Source: Spirometra erinaceieuropaei (lineage: Eukaryota > Platyhelminthes > Cestoda > Diphyllobothriidea > Diphyllobothriidae). Taken from it: 64,000 bases of DNA. This document shows, piece by piece, positions 22,191-35,194 of the stretch (positions are counted from its first letter, which is position 1; the number at the start of each line of letters is the position of its first letter). The notes beneath the pieces are model-generated. The model made no database searches and was not told the origin of the DNA. It was given only the letters and a program-made list of their open reading frames with translations. Location of the stretch: contig CACRXP010000002.1 in NCBI GenBank assembly GCA_902702965.1, positions 1,888,695-1,952,694 on the forward strand, written 5' to 3'. Position numbers and translations under genes: made by a program.

Positions 22191-25100
22191 ATCGGCTGCG
22201 ATCATAAATTCAAACTAAAGGTATGATGGATTGACGAAGGATTGCCTTTTTGGTACCCCATCTATATCTACACAAGGATATTGAAAAATCGGAATCCCAA
22301 AAATGTAGGTAGAAATAGATGAGTTCTGTGATAGCGAAACGCATTTCATTGAGTATGTTCCCACAACCGGTTACGAAGCCAATCGTCAGACTTACATGTC
22401 ATGTACAGAAGCAATTAACTATTAAAACGTGCCTGACAAACGAACGTGTGGTTAGTCGGAGCCTGCGCCAATACGCATTACTTGCGTCTCACCATCCTGT
22501 CGATATTGGCTGCGTTAGGTTCCGCTTAACCTTGAGAAATTTATGTAGGCATCTAAATCGGTATCCCGATTGATGTATGCCTCGTCTGGGTGCATTTAAG
22601 CCTCCTGAAATGAATCCAACCACTTATCATAGGTGAGATTAATTTTGAGCTGGATTTTCTAATGGTGACTTCTTTGACCTGCTAGTTTTAATCGATAACT
22701 TGGTCAATTTCATTCACAAGTCCCGCACGTGAGGTTTCTACTTGCCCTGTTTCTATTTTGCCAAGGTTGAACATGCTTATCTATGTGTGTTAATTTTTAC
22801 AGCTTCTTAGTGGCCGTGTGCGATAAAAGTGAATTATTGTAAACTCGAGCAATCTATACAGCTGGAAAACATCTGCCATTATGTGGCATTTGCTTGGTGA
22901 CCTCTCATGTGTTGTGCTCGGTAGGAAGCGGACTGTTTGTTAGATACGTCATTTTAATTCTATTCTGTGCGCAACTCGGGATGTGAAACCTGATGTTAAT
23001 CTCACCAAAAATTAAAATTCATGTGTGGCGGACGGAGAAAGCATGTGCTACTAGTCGCCAGTTCTTAAAGCAGCAAAAATAGTAGTCAAAAATTGGCAAG
23101 AGTCGAAAGCGTTTTCAATAGCACATTTGTGGTGAATCGGCATTTGTGCTTATTGCACTCTTACCGCAGTCCATTCGCATTCACTGGACGTTGCTTGGTT
23201 CTGGATTGCAGATGAATGTAACGTCTATGGTTAGAGAGTTTCCACAAAAACGGAACTAACTGGAGATGTCTGAAAAATCAAGACTTCAGAAATACCGCAT
23301 TTACCAATAGAAAAAAGATTTGCCCTTTTATGTCTTAAAAAATTGCAGGGTAAGAGAATTCGGAATAGTTGTAGTTGATAGTGCAATCTAGACCCGCATG
23401 CAAACTTTTTCGAGTATCGGGTGCAATTGGAATTACTGCTGTCTGTTATGTCTATGTTGTTGACCAAAATCCAAGTTGAAGCTGTGATGAGCGGTGGTCT
23501 AATCAGATATTGATCCAGTTGAAACTGACGATAACGTGAGTGCAATGCGCGAAGTTTTTTCCGACTTAACGCCCCACGTATTCAAGATTTGACCAACAGA
23601 CTTATTTTAGACAAACTTAACATCCTCTAATAAAAAGAGGTTATCATGGACGAAAACCTAAATGTGGGTCTGTTGGATTTGCATCTGAATCATAGGAAGT
23701 GTAGCGTTTAGATGGCTTGGAGAAACAGTAATCTTTCAAAAGGTCGTAAACTAGGCCTCTTTGTCAATTCTGCTGACTTTCAACTAAGTGGAATCTATAA
23801 TTTTTTCTTTAGAAAGTAACGGCCTATGTACTCTTGGTTCACTCAAACCCTCGTTACTGGATGATTATCGTTCTTAAGAACTGTAATACTGTATCCTTAA
23901 TAAATGGTTTTTTGAGTGAGGACGTGCTGATACGCCATAGTTCGTTGACTTTACTGAATCTTCTTAACAACTCTGGCAAAAGCTTGCCCCTGATAGGCAT
24001 CCACGTCTCAGGAGGACAACGGTGTGATTGGCAGAAATGGGACGGTAAAGTAACGTCTGAAGGAAACCCTTAGGGAGGGGGGAATTCTTCTGTCAGATTA
24101 CTTCACGCATAATTTATGGTACACTGATGGATGGCATGTCAGCATTCATTGGTGCTGTTTGAAAGCGATAGTCTTCTCCTTCGGCTCCACTCCGTCCGGG
24201 CAGGTCCAACTGCCCCGGTTACGTTCGGCACAAAACACGGAAAAGAGAAGCATGAAGAGAGTACAGGGTGAAGAACAATCACTTTTGCAGTTATTGTCTG
24301 TAGTCTTACTTCCAGCACTAGAAAATGTCACCCATCTTATTTGGAGATTTAGTTCTCGACCTGTAAGCCAGTCTTTGGGCCGGTCTGCTACTGGGAGCTC
24401 AAAATACCCTCATACCCAATAGAGGCATTCTCGTGATCTTTAGAAGGCGCACCACAACCAGCGACATCCTCTCAGTTCCGTTCTCTTACAGTGCGAATTG
24501 TTTTAAGTAAACTTAGACTCGCGTCGTCATCAAGTGAAATCTATATCTACCGTCAGCGTATAATGGTGCAAGAAACAATGGGACGCCTGACATATAAGTA
24601 CAACCATTACATTTTTTGATTTATATCTTGTTCGTCTGCTTGACAGTGTCATAAAACACAAACCCGTTTTGGCCTGTCTCTAGTGGTTTTTAAATGACCA
24701 GATTACCGCGCGAAGAGGTGTTGTCTCAGACAGACATCCTTTCAAACCTGCGATGCCCTGATAAGAACAAAAAGGCTAATATAATTACATAAGACGCTCA
24801 ATGCAAATGTATCATCGATAAGAGCGTTTTACAAAGTATGGACGAACACTGAAAGGATTTTTGGATGGCCAAGCAAATTTATAAGTTATTTTCATAAATT
24901 CTGTCAAGAAGACAGATGGCACTGGAATATACCTATATATCGGACTATTAATTAACTTTTGGCGAAACTTGATAGACACCCTTTGCGTTGGCGATATGGT
25001 CGGGATATAACAACAGAACAGGTTATTTCATTCCCCTAATGCAAGAAATTTGAAGCGAAGTTGACCGCCTGCTTCAGTATATTCTTTCTCAACTCCCAAA

Positions 25101-26231
25101 CACTTACTGGGGGTTATCAAGACCAATTCTCGTCAGTTCACCTTGAAATCATTTTTGCGCCGTTCGTTCTTCTTGGTGCGGAAACATTCGCTGCACAAGG
25201 GTCTTTTATGGCTGCTTATGAGATGAAAACCATTTGGTGCTCAAGTTAGTTAGTGGTGTACATTTATGCGTCCCAAAAACGGGTTGCGTTATAGCATTAA
25301 ATGCAAATTAGGCAGCAGTTGGGCGTGACAGGTGTTACCCTGCGGTTTTTTCCACCTAGCGCGTCCCCCCCCCCCATTTTCCAGTCGGTTTGTCTGAACT
25401 TGTCCCCGTCATACAACGCAAGAGAGAGAGGAGAATGTGATGCCCACTTTGGGATACCTTGGTCAAGCACTCAAGTTTCATGCTATAATGAATTTGACGC
25501 AGTTGGAAACTACAGCAGTGTGCAAAATGTTGTGACATGAAGACTACAAACTGAGTCAACAACCTGACGCTTCCTAGATATTGAGGACCAGGCTGCAATT
25601 GTTGATTTCATTGTAGCCTCAATGGCACCTCCCGCTTGTGTATACGTGTAGGCAGCCGTACATGCACGGCATGCGTAAATATAAGCTTACTTTCAGGTCA
25701 TTCATTATGTCCACGTCTGTTTCCATCGGAACGAAGAGAATGAGGTAGACGTTGTGTTAGCCCTTCTCACACGCAAGTCAGACCTGATCTTGGTTTCCTG
25801 CAAGGGCTAAACCTTAGCAAGCTAAACTTCGAGAGACGTTTAAGTAGACATTATGCGTAAGTTTGTCAAGCGCGTACGATAGCCTTGGTTGCACAACAGC
25901 CTCCTTTTTGCTTGTTCTACATTTAAGCTGTCTTCGACATCGTCTAGACGACCATGCGCATCCCAAAACACAAGTGGAATTTTGACAACCGTGTTTGTCC
26001 CATGTTGCGACCCGTGCAGCAAAAATAAAAAACAGTTTCGCGTCTGGATTTCTTGTGAACTCAACTCTCAAAACCACACTTCTCAACTTTGGCCGCTTAA
26101 AGTAGCGAAGAAGACTAAGACTGGTTGAGCACTGGAACAAGTTGTTTATTATCTCGAGCTGTCGAACTCGTGCGAAAGTCTGTTTTACAAAAAGATAGCA
26201 AAAACAGAACAAGAGACAGTTGTATAGGGCA
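22191..26231. other. Intronic sequence with one weak exon candidate
   Basis: The only structure noted is 23813-24044: a strong acceptor (TTTTTTCTTTAG), a 77-codon open frame and a donor GACG|GTAAAG. Its start phase (0) does not fit between exons C and D, which already join correctly, so it is not called as an exon. A poly-C run occurs near 25368. Confidence 0.3.
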
Positions 26232-27330
26232 CTAACCAATCAGCGATCAATGGCGCAGGTATGGTGGCAGTTGCGCAGGACTCTGAAGGACGGCGCCAAC
26301 TCTACACACCGATTGGCTGAGTTCTCATATGAGGCCCAGACTTCAATCAGTTCTTGACTTGCCTTGCTTCCGGCCAGGCAGTTATCTCGGGGAGATGTGA
26401 AGTTGAAGTCGTAACCCGTTTTGATGACGTGAGCAGCCACCTTCGAGAATTCGTCGCCTCGTCGTACAGCCTGCTTGTGTTCCTGTATGCGCTATTCGAG
26501 CATACGTCCACCCTGGCCTGTGTAGTTATAAAGACAGTTTATGTGCGGGATGCAATACGCTACACCCGACCACTCACTGGCATTTGGTCTGTCCTTGATT
26601 TTCATGACCCTGCTACATATCGTAGCGTTGGCCCAGTGTGCAAAGGCAATATCTAACTCCCCAACAATGCCTTCGGTTGCTTGTAAGACGTCTTTAATGT
26701 GTGGCAAAGCACGCCACACCTTTGATGGTGTTGTTGTTTGGGTCCCCTGGAGACGAACACATAGGCAGTGGCTTATAAACGCTTTCTGATACCAATTGCG
26801 CATACATTGGTCGCGGAGACACCGGACCTCACATGCTTTCCCTCCGGCCTTCTGCAACGAGTCTGGATCCGTTTAAGGAGCGTTCTCACACGGCTCCGTT
26901 TGTGAACCAACAAATGGTTTCTCTGAAAACAGAAAAGTTTCGGGGTGTTCGCTAACCTCTTGCAAACCATCGTTTCGATTCCACTGTCAGGAATTCGCCT
27001 GACGAGCACATCAAGGAAGGGCAGCGGTTGTTCTTTTACTTCTTTCCTCGTTAATTGGTTATCAGTGAAGATTGCGTGAAGCAGGTGTTGACAATTTTGC
27101 AGCATGTTCTTCCTGACGATAACATACATGTTGTTAGCAAAACGGCGTTAAAACACGGGCTCCTTTTGGATAAAGGCAGTCTTTTCTGACTTGCGCAAGA
27201 CCAGATTTGCCACTAAACCGACAACCGGGAAGGTCATTGGAGTTACCTCAATCTGCTTATGGGCTTATTCTGTAAAAAGGAAGTACGTTTTGGGCAAAAG
27301 AAGTCTTAGATGGTTGCTAGTTTGTAAATA
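26232..27330 (-). pseudogene. Penelope-like retrotransposon: decayed RT and GIY-YIG endonuclease
   Basis: Reading down the minus strand in shifting frames: the end of the reverse transcriptase (KTYFLF, then an EGTPM-type stretch read as EVTPMTFPVVGLVANL), the catalytic block read as RRFANNMYVIV where Y/FxDD is expected, LPFLDVLVRR, and HKRSRVRTLLKR. A shift near 26830 leads to the linker and the GIY-YIG region (GVAYCIP...NYTGQGGR), then RIQEHKQAVRRGDEFSKVAA and HVIKTGYDFNFTSP, ending ELAPSFRVLR. Order and motifs are those of Penelope-like elements. Both catalytic aspartates are lost (NN), and stops and frameshifts interrupt it, so it is dead. It lies in an intron of the long gene, antisense. 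Confidence 0.75.
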
Positions 27331-28405
27331 CAAGTTGATAAAAAAAGTGGAACACACCTAAAACAGACTGCAAAACTCCGGAAATTTGCGAACTGAAATC
27401 TCTGAATTCTGTTTCAGTCCGAAGCTTCCCTAAAAGGGGAACGTGTTGACTGGGTAACATGAAGTGAGCCTTCTAAATTTCCTACATTTTAGCTTGCTTT
27501 GCGTTGATTTGCCATTTATCTGGCCAGAAGGGGTAATAGTGCATTACAAGGACACAGTTACTGTTCCTGTGATGATAAAAAGAAAGCGACTTCTTTCAAC
27601 ACTTATTAAAAAGTCGTCTTGAAACGACAGAATTTTGTGACCCTAAGAACGTCAGACAGTTCATTTCCTTCTGAAACTCAGCAGGCGTTTTTACAAGTTT
27701 TGTGTATATTTAAAGCACTGCATGTATATACCTTTTTGTATTCGTCCCAACCCAAGGAAAAATGGCGCAATACTGGCATACGAAATAGAATTTTTAATTT
27801 CCCTCTCTAAAACTTCAAAAAATTTTACTCAAACACAGAAAATCGATGAGAAGTAGGAACCCTAATTAAGCAGTGACATTTATGGAGTGATAAGATGGAG
27901 GACTGGAATGATTCCCGAATCGAAGGGGGTTTGAATTGGCCTTTAGGTTACTCTGTGTGAAAAGTTCTTATGCCGTTTCACTTGAGTAATATTTTCTATC
28001 AGAAGCAGGTTGGAGATATATGTGAGTGTATGCCTTTATTCATCTACATGGTTTAGAAGGTTAGGAATCATCTGAAAGCTCTCAAAAACCTTAATGACTT
28101 CAACTAACCTTGGATTTTGCGAAAAGGTGAATAAACGTTTTTGTTCCATAGATTGTTTTTAAGAAAAGAACGGTGGTCAAAACTGCACTTTTATGGCCGG
28201 GAATAAAAGACCTGTGCGACTGTAGGGAAACTGTCTATCCACATATCGGGCACCGATTATAAAAGGCGTTCTCAAATGTGTTGCAGGATAATCAGACAGA
28301 TGCCTGTAATAGTTACTTGTTTGTGTTTTGTGTTCTGCTACTTCCGAAAAAAATGTATATTACCTGTAACATATGCATAGTTTTAGAGTTGCGAAAATTC
28401 CCATC
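27331..28405. other. AT-rich intronic sequence, nothing recognised
   Basis: No supported feature seen. Confidence 0.35.
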
Positions 28406-28928
28406 GTAAAATTCAAAAGGCAATTTGGCGAGCATACGTCTGCTTTCGATAAATTCTCTTCAGGCCTCTACAGTTAAATGGCTATTGAAGCAAGGCATTA
28501 AAAGATACGGGCAAGTAGATAATTAAGCTGTAGCTTCAGAGTGATTTACAAGGTCCCATCAAGCTATCCAAAAGTACTTGGGCGGCGCTTGTTGGCTACG
28601 GCAGAGGCGGCTGCAATCAGTCTATGCGGACCGGTCCTATGCGCACAGAAGAACTTCATACAGGTTCCACAGCTGTCATGGTTCAAAGCCACCAAGCCAG
28701 CCACCCGCATGTGATTACCTTCGACGGGACCCACCTTCGCCCTGGCGCTGACTGGAATTGTGGTGTTTCACTCTCCCTCACCCCACTCCAAACCCGAGCT
28801 ACAGCTTACTTATCTACTTGCCGGTATCTTTAATGCATTGCCTCAATAGCCATATAAATTTACAAGCCTGAAGATAATTTATCGAAAGCAGACATATGTT
28901 CGCCAAATTGCCTTTTGAATATGTAAAA
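28406..28928. repeat. Inverted-repeat element with 125-base arms
   Basis: The left arm (28406-28532, ATTCAAAAGGCAATTTGGCG ... TAAGCTGTAGCT) is the reverse complement of the right arm (28797-28928, AGCTACAGCTTACTTATCTA ... CGCCAAATTGCCTTTTGAAT), about 85-90% by eye. The 265-base centre is distinctly GC-richer and carries a short open frame. No target-site duplication was obvious. It lies just upstream of exon D. Likely a non-autonomous DNA transposon. Confidence 0.6.
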
Positions 28929-29033
28929 TTACTGCTTTCGTAAACTCGTGATTATGAGACGGCTTCCCTCCCTCCTGTGTAATGTTTAATGTGGTAATAT
29001 ATATAGTAAACCCTCACTGTCTCTCATTTGCAG

Positions 29034-29443
29034 TTCCGGCCTACATAAATGTGGCCATTTCGGCGTTTGGATACGGAAGAAAAAACAACTGGTGGAAGGT
29101 ACGTAATTCCCCCCTTATACGGAGGTTCCCGCGGACGCCCACTCCCCATACCCCTGAGCCTGCGGCTCGACCGGTCAAGCTGCTAGGCAGCTTCTCCTCC
29201 TCTCTCGCCGCCAGCACCCCCTCCCCCCTGCCTTCTACAGCCACCCCACCCACTCAACGAAGTGACACAGTGGCTATTTACGGAGAGCACAGCATAGAGC
29301 TCTTGACAGGCACCAACACCAGCGAAGACAGTCCAAAGCCGCCTGAAGGGGAGAGTTTGAGAGACAACTTCAGTCGTGCCTCACCGTTGTGGACTTCCTC
29401 CACCTTCTCCGAGCGAGGACAGTCGAAGTCAGGGGAGGCGACG
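29034..29443 (+). CDS. Exon of long unknown gene (exon D)
   Basis: Acceptor TCTCTCATTTGCAG and consensus donor ACG|GTAAGT bound 410 bases: two carried-in bases, 136 codons, phase 0 out. The peptide starts PAYINVAISAFGYGRKNNWW and then becomes a long proline/serine/threonine-rich, presumably disordered region (RFPRTPTPHTPEPAARPVKL). An internal alternative donor AAG|GTACGT at 29099, also phase 0, would remove the whole disordered part, so two isoforms are possible. The GC-rich composition contrasts with the AT-rich intron. Confidence 0.65.
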
Positions 29444-30024
29444 GTAAGTGGTGATTGCTTGTAGATCTAGCACGTACACACACACACCCCTAAGTCATCG
29501 ATGAGCCATAGGTCAATTATGCTCCGTCTTCTGGGTAGAAAAAACAAGAAATAATAAAAGTGCAGAATCATCATGCGTATTCAGGCACGCATTTCGACCA
29601 GCCTGCAAATGGACACGTGTACGACACGGAGGCTTGGGAAAATACGCATCAGAGCGAATGATTCCTCAGTTTTAACGGACTGAAACTGCACGCACACGTA
29701 CTGGTGTGATTGATAGTTTGGCGGTATCAACGGGCCGAAGTCCCGTCAAATGGCTTTTGCTGAGGTCGCAGTATACTAAGCCCCAGAACAAAAACGCAGG
29801 AAAGTGAGAGCACAGTTCAAGTACCGTCTAGAAATCATCGTGGGTGTGCAAATACATTTAGCTTTAAGTTACGAGAATGTTTGGTTTATGTCAAACTGGT
29901 GTATTTAATCAGCACAACCATCAAATGCCTGTCTGTTGGTGTGTACCGAAGGTACGCTGTGCGAGACTAACTCGTGTGTGAGACGCGTAGACGGGCTGTT
30001 CAACTTTCTTAACCAAGTTTCCCA
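29444..30024. other. Intronic sequence, nothing recognised
   Basis: No supported feature seen apart from a short CA run at 29475. Confidence 0.35.
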
Positions 30025-30150
30025 ATCTAACCTCCAGTCGCCCAGATGTTGTTTTGCCATCGGAGCCTGCCGGGTGGGGGTGGAGAGAGTGTGGTAGACG
30101 CTGAGCAAGTCTGTCACACTACATATTAATGTACGCGCAAGTCACTGGTG
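30025..30150 (-). repeat. Zinc-finger-flank repeat, minus-strand fragment
   Basis: The reverse complement reads GTGACTTGCGCG, then GTCTACCACACTCTCTCC, matching 61755-61825. Truncated. Confidence 0.45.
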
Positions 30151-32644
30151 CTACGCCCTAGGTTGAGTTCGCACTTGGACAGCACCGACATTTGCCTTTT
30201 GGAACCTTTCATATTTTTATATAGTACTTACTTTCCGCCATTTTACTGCCTTTTGCTTTTCTTGATAAGTTTGTGCAATTAACTTAGACTGAGAGATTGA
30301 TAACAGTTTTTTCACTGCCCTGACAACTGCTCTAATTATTTTATACCGTTTTGTGCGAGCCAAAGAACCAGTTCTGCAATAGTGATATAATTATCAAAAG
30401 TTCCTGTGAGTGAAACATTTTGGCCGTGCGGGCTCTTATGACAGAGGTACTGAATATAACATTCTTGACGAAAGGGGTCACTTAAAGAACCCCGTCCGAC
30501 AAATAGTTCGATGGGGCGCTCTTAGTAATCCTTGCACTTGAAATATACTTCTTTACTGTTAATTCATCCTTGCATGTCACGAAGTGGTCTTTCAGTCCTT
30601 TCTTGGAAAATCATTTCGGTAGCAAAGGTACGTCTTTAGTTTTTTAAGTAGACCGACTGTCACTTGAGCCAACCACATCCCTCAGCTGTAAATAAGGTTA
30701 CAAAATTCTAGTCTGTCCTGCCAGTTGAACTATTGGCCTAGCGCGATTGGAAATGGTATGAACATTTGAATTTGTTGTTTGTCTGTGGTCTCTAAGGTAA
30801 ACAATCTTACAACTAGAGCTGAACCTGGGCAGCATCGGCGATTGTGATTGCATACTCACACACACAAACCCTATTTTTACATCATTTCCATCGTTTTCTT
30901 TGCTCGTAAAAAGCACTGTTCTGTCCCGGTACTTGTGCGCCAACCGCGGAGCGCAGTTATGTATCTTAAAATCGTTTGGTGGTCAACTAGAATGCGGAGC
31001 CAAGCATGCGTTAAGTAGGCTGTGGTTGTGAACAGTCAAATAACTAAAATAGTTCTTACAGGTAAAAGAGGCAGACAGTTTTTCGGGTCATTAATCCACC
31101 GAACATGACAGCGCACTAGAACCCTGTGGTAGACACCACATCTGCAGATGTGTCTACTTTTTGTGATTAAGTAAAATCAGGGGTATAAATATTTCAGACC
31201 GTTTTTGCAGAGTAGGTTTCTGACGAACCAAAAATCAAGATCTTCGTTCCTTGCGAGGGTGCGAAACGTTGAAATCTGGATGCGGTCGTTAGTCAAAACA
31301 GGGTCTGAAGCGCGCGAGCCGCATCTTTAGCCATTTACCTCATGGAGAAAAATAAACGATGTTTGTCGGCCTCGTCTAAATTGTTAGTTAATAAGGAATG
31401 CCACAGATCCCATAAAACATAGTTACACAGTTCAATCGACTATGGACTCCAATATCTCTCCCAACAAGACTGAACCCTAGGTCACGGTCTAATATCCATA
31501 TATCGCAAACTGGTTCCTGGCCATTTACTTACCCCCATGGTCATGCAGATTCATAAATGGATCTCTTAACACCACGTATACATTAGTTCAGGACACGAGT
31601 TCTCTTACCTGGCGGCAAAAAATCCTCCTTGCACAAGCAGTTGTGAGGAGATCTTTTGGGTTGTAGAGTCATCATAGATTTTAGGTCTCCTTTGTCCTTC
31701 CTGCAAAGCCTTTCAGTCCTATTTTCCAAAAAATTGTCGGTATTATCTGCAAAATTTTTAAAGTCGTTAAAAAGCTCTCGACTAAATAATTAGAAAACAC
31801 ACTGGAACGTGTGATATGTTACGCAAATAGAAGGCGTTTTCCAGATTAGTTTTGCGGAGGGAATTCTACCTGTTGCCCTTGACGAAAGTTTGAAACAGAA
31901 ATTGAGACTGAATTTTCAGTCGGTCGACTGCAAAAAAAGACATTGAAACGATCTCAGAGGAGTTTGATTTCGTCTAGTTATGTCTCCCTCAAGCTATTCC
32001 TTGGTAGGTGAGATGAAAGAGGAACAACCTGACCAATCGGAGCGTTGACGGGCGTGGTTACAAGATGCGTCATAACATGTTGAATATTTATTGAAATGTT
32101 TTCCGCCTGCTTTCACATTGGAAGGCTCCTTTAGGTGAGGTTGCTTAACTGAGAGGTACAAATTACAATTCATACTATGTTTGTACGCAGTTTCGTGTTA
32201 GCTCTTCCTTGTCCTCCTACGCACTTAACGCCTGCAGCACCTCATCTAATTAATTAATTAATGCAGCTTCTAGGGGGACCCGTTGCCTACCCAAAGTTGC
32301 TCGCATTTTCTGATAGGAAGCTTACAAATTCATTTCATATGCTTACTGCATGGGGACCGTCACTCGAAGTTCATGCTTGGAAAAAATAGTTTTCTGTTAA
32401 AACATTACTTGCATTTTCAACATTCTGGGTTCCTACAAGCTGCATAAGTCAGATTTCTTATAAAATAAATCTGGCGAATTCTTCATTTCCTGATTACAGA
32501 ATCCCCCAGTGCTCACGAGATAGCGCAATAAATGTAGAGTGCACTCTGTAATTTACAACCAACACTTACAAACTTCGTGGCATCAGTGGCGATAGGAATC
32601 CCTCGGAATACATGTGGCTTTGCCCTAGATCGCAGGGAGATTAG
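30151..32644. other. Intronic sequence, one possible micro-exon
   Basis: A 31-base segment at about 30720-30750 (acceptor GTCCTGCCAG, donor ATG|GTATGA) has exactly the length needed to repair the phase between exons D and E, but this could be chance. A short (TAAT)n run is at 32249-32264. Confidence 0.25.
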
Positions 32645-32780
32645 AACCGTAGTTAAGGTTAGAGCGAGTGTTAAGTTTGGGGTTAGGGTTCAGGCCGGCA
32701 TTTAAAAACGGGAATAGAAACCCTTCCATAAATTTATCACAAGGTCATCTGTATTACGGAGATCCCTATTCCCGTCTCTC
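32645..32780. repeat. ACGGGAATA-ended small element with telomere-like tract
   Basis: GTTAAGGTTAGAGCGAGTG and GGGGTTAGGGTTCAGG (32652-32694) precede AACGGGAATAGAAACCCTTCC...GATCCCTATTCCCGT (32706-32780). Same arrangement as 10640-10750. Confidence 0.45.
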
Positions 32781-32992
32781 TCCGGCTTTGTAAACAGCCG
32801 TGTTAGTTTTCAAAAATTATCACTTTTTAGCACTTTTAAATCTCAAGAACTCAATTTCTCGACTTACTAAAGTTAAAGAAGACACGACTTCCCATGACAC
32901 TGTTCAGTGTGAAGAACTAAAGAGAGATATCATAAACTCATGAAAGTGCTCACGGGTTATGTGGTAATGTTTAATAGTGTATCATGTACACA

Positions 32993-33979
32993 CAGTAGGT
33001 GCGCTAACTCATGAAATGTTAGACGAAATTATGAAATGCGTTTTGGTTTCGAAAAGGTTAATTCCGTAGGGTTATAAAACTAGTCAACCTGTAACATAAT
33101 TCTATAATATTTCACTTATCACAGGATGCCGGCTTTTGAACTAACTTCTTTACAGCTGCACGCAAAAAACCGTATTCTGTTAAAAATGACTACTTATGTA
33201 GCACAAATTTTTCTCATTGATTTTCGATGTCCTTTAAAATTAAATTATATTTCATGAAAAACATACATTAAACTATTCATTCTTTTGCTCATTCGGTAGA
33301 AAATTACATCTTCAAGTTTTGTGCTTGGAGAAAGGGCATAATTCGGTTTTTAAAAAGTTTCTAACAATATGCCTTTTGCGACCGTGAAGTGCCTGTTCGC
33401 AAAACATCGTACCGCTAAATTTACTAATATGGCTTGTAACGTTTAAAATATGGCTAACACTCACTGCTAAATTTTATAAGCCCCGTGCGGTTTCCTCTTA
33501 ATACCGTAGAGAAATGTATGGTTTCCCCTACGCGGAAAATACATGGCTTGTGGTTTGGAAACTCTGAGCGCAATTCTAACGACAAGTCGGGTTGAAAATT
33601 ATTCGGAAATTGTAAAAGTTTTTAAAAACCGAGTTACACCCCTTCCTCTAGCGCAAAATTTGAAGATGACGTAATTTTCCACCGAAAGAGCAAAAGAATG
33701 AATATTTTCCGCATGTCCTCTATGAAAAATCATTGAATTTTTAAGGGCATCGAAAGTCAATGAGAAAAATTTGTGCTACTTAGGTAGTCGTTTTTGATGG
33801 CGTGGGATTTTGCATGCGGCTGGAAAGGAGTTCGTTCGAAAGTCGGAATCGCGAGGTAACTAAATTACTAAAAAAATTATGCTGCATGATGAGTAATTTC
33901 AAAACGCTACTTAAGCGGTTTCTGAAACGATACCGCATTTCATAATTTTGGCTAACATTTTATGAGTTAGCCCACCTAA
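32993..33979 (+). mobile_element. Palindromic MITE, first subfamily (full copy)
   Basis: Ends CAGTAGGTGCGCTAACTCATG and TATGAGTTAGCCCACCTA; arms complementary over about 350 bases each, with the unique centre (ATTTTATAAGCCCCGTGCGG, TGGTTTCCCCTACGCGG) in the plus orientation. The right end has lost its last bases (CCTAAC in place of CCTACTG). Confidence 0.7.
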
Positions 33980-34883
33980 CAAAGGTAGGTGAGAGGCTGC
34001 TACATCATGAACCAGTATACTAGCACGTACCAAAGTAGTTAGAATTAGACTCTGCACCATAAAAACTTGCAATCCAAAATAAGCACTATTTTCCGTTTCC
34101 AAACGCATTTCAGTTGTCGGTCAATCTGTCATGGTTTTCGGTGCATAATGCCAACAGGAGGTATTCTGAAATATACTCATCCTCTACTGAAATTAACCCC
34201 AAGCTTCATTGTATGCCGTGAACGCAGCAACCCCCAGCACCACGCGAACCTTATTTTTGAATTATTTTCACGATGCCTGTGAAAACGTTGCAAGTAAAAA
34301 CGGTACTTAAAATTGCCATCCCATATTAAAACGCACATTTATAAACTGGGCATTTCCTACTCAACCCTGAATCGTCAAGGTATTGGACCCTACTCAGTAT
34401 ACACACACGTCAATAAATTAGATACTGCACCACTCTTGTAGAAGTGAATCTTCACAAAGATTTACTTTTCTGTATCTTTGCGGTGCACGCTGCCGCCGAG
34501 CAAGCAAATAAGATGAAGAGACTTCAAATGTATCGTGCTCGGGACACATACCAAGAAGCTGACTGAATCATTAAGGTCTAAAGAAAATTAGCATGCTGCA
34601 CGTACTATCGAAGATTCCATTCTTCCGGTACGAGGACCAAATTTTCACATCTATCCAACAAAAGGGGGTAGCAAACATGTAAGCATTGGTCTCAAGAGGG
34701 TGGAATGTTTCAGTCTTGTCGGAACACGTTTATTGACACTTCAGCCTCATTCAGTTCGTTTTTTGTGAACCCTCAGCTGCAACCCACATTTGGTGTGTAA
34801 GGTAAATCAACACGTATGCGCAAACACAGTCTAGCAATCGCGTGTTGCTACTGTTAAGTTAGGGCTTCCTTCTTTCATTTCAG
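33980..34883. other. Intronic sequence, nothing recognised
   Basis: No supported feature up to the acceptor of exon E. Confidence 0.35.
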
Positions 34884-35034
34884 GATCGTCAGTCTTGCAA
34901 TTTTCTGGACTTCAATTCCCGCGACTTTCCGTCCTCGAAGAGAACTTCCTCGTGCTCCAGATGCAGCCATTGTTGTCACCGACGGCAGAACTTCTCAGAG
35001 GGCTGTCTGCGGACCAGAACGTGGTGCGAAAGAG
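34884..35034 (+). CDS. Exon of long unknown gene (exon E, frame unsettled)
   Basis: Strong acceptor TCTTTCATTTCAG; donor AGAG|GTGAAC; 151 bases open in all three forward frames. In the phase delivered by exon D the peptide is unusually rich in Cys, Ser and Arg. In the +2 frame it is far more protein-like (LQFSGLQFPRLSVLEENFLV) and continues into exon F if F starts at 38255. That frame needs one carried base from upstream, so a small exon between D and E may be missing. The alternative keeps the exon-D phase and uses the acceptor at 38271. Confidence 0.45.
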
Positions 35035-35194
35035 GTGAACCTATCCGACAGCACGCTCTCATCTTTGCTCTTCCTCACACCTCCACTTTATTTGCAACCT
35101 ATGGCTGTCTCTACTGCGCATAGTACAACCGCATAGTACATAAATTTTCTAAATCTGCCCTGTATACTATACTATAGACAGAAAAACACTATCG

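Noticed and set aside
23813..24044. 77-codon open segment with strong acceptor and acceptable donor
   Set aside because: Its phase does not fit between exons C and D, which already splice together in frame; one open stretch of this size is expected by chance.
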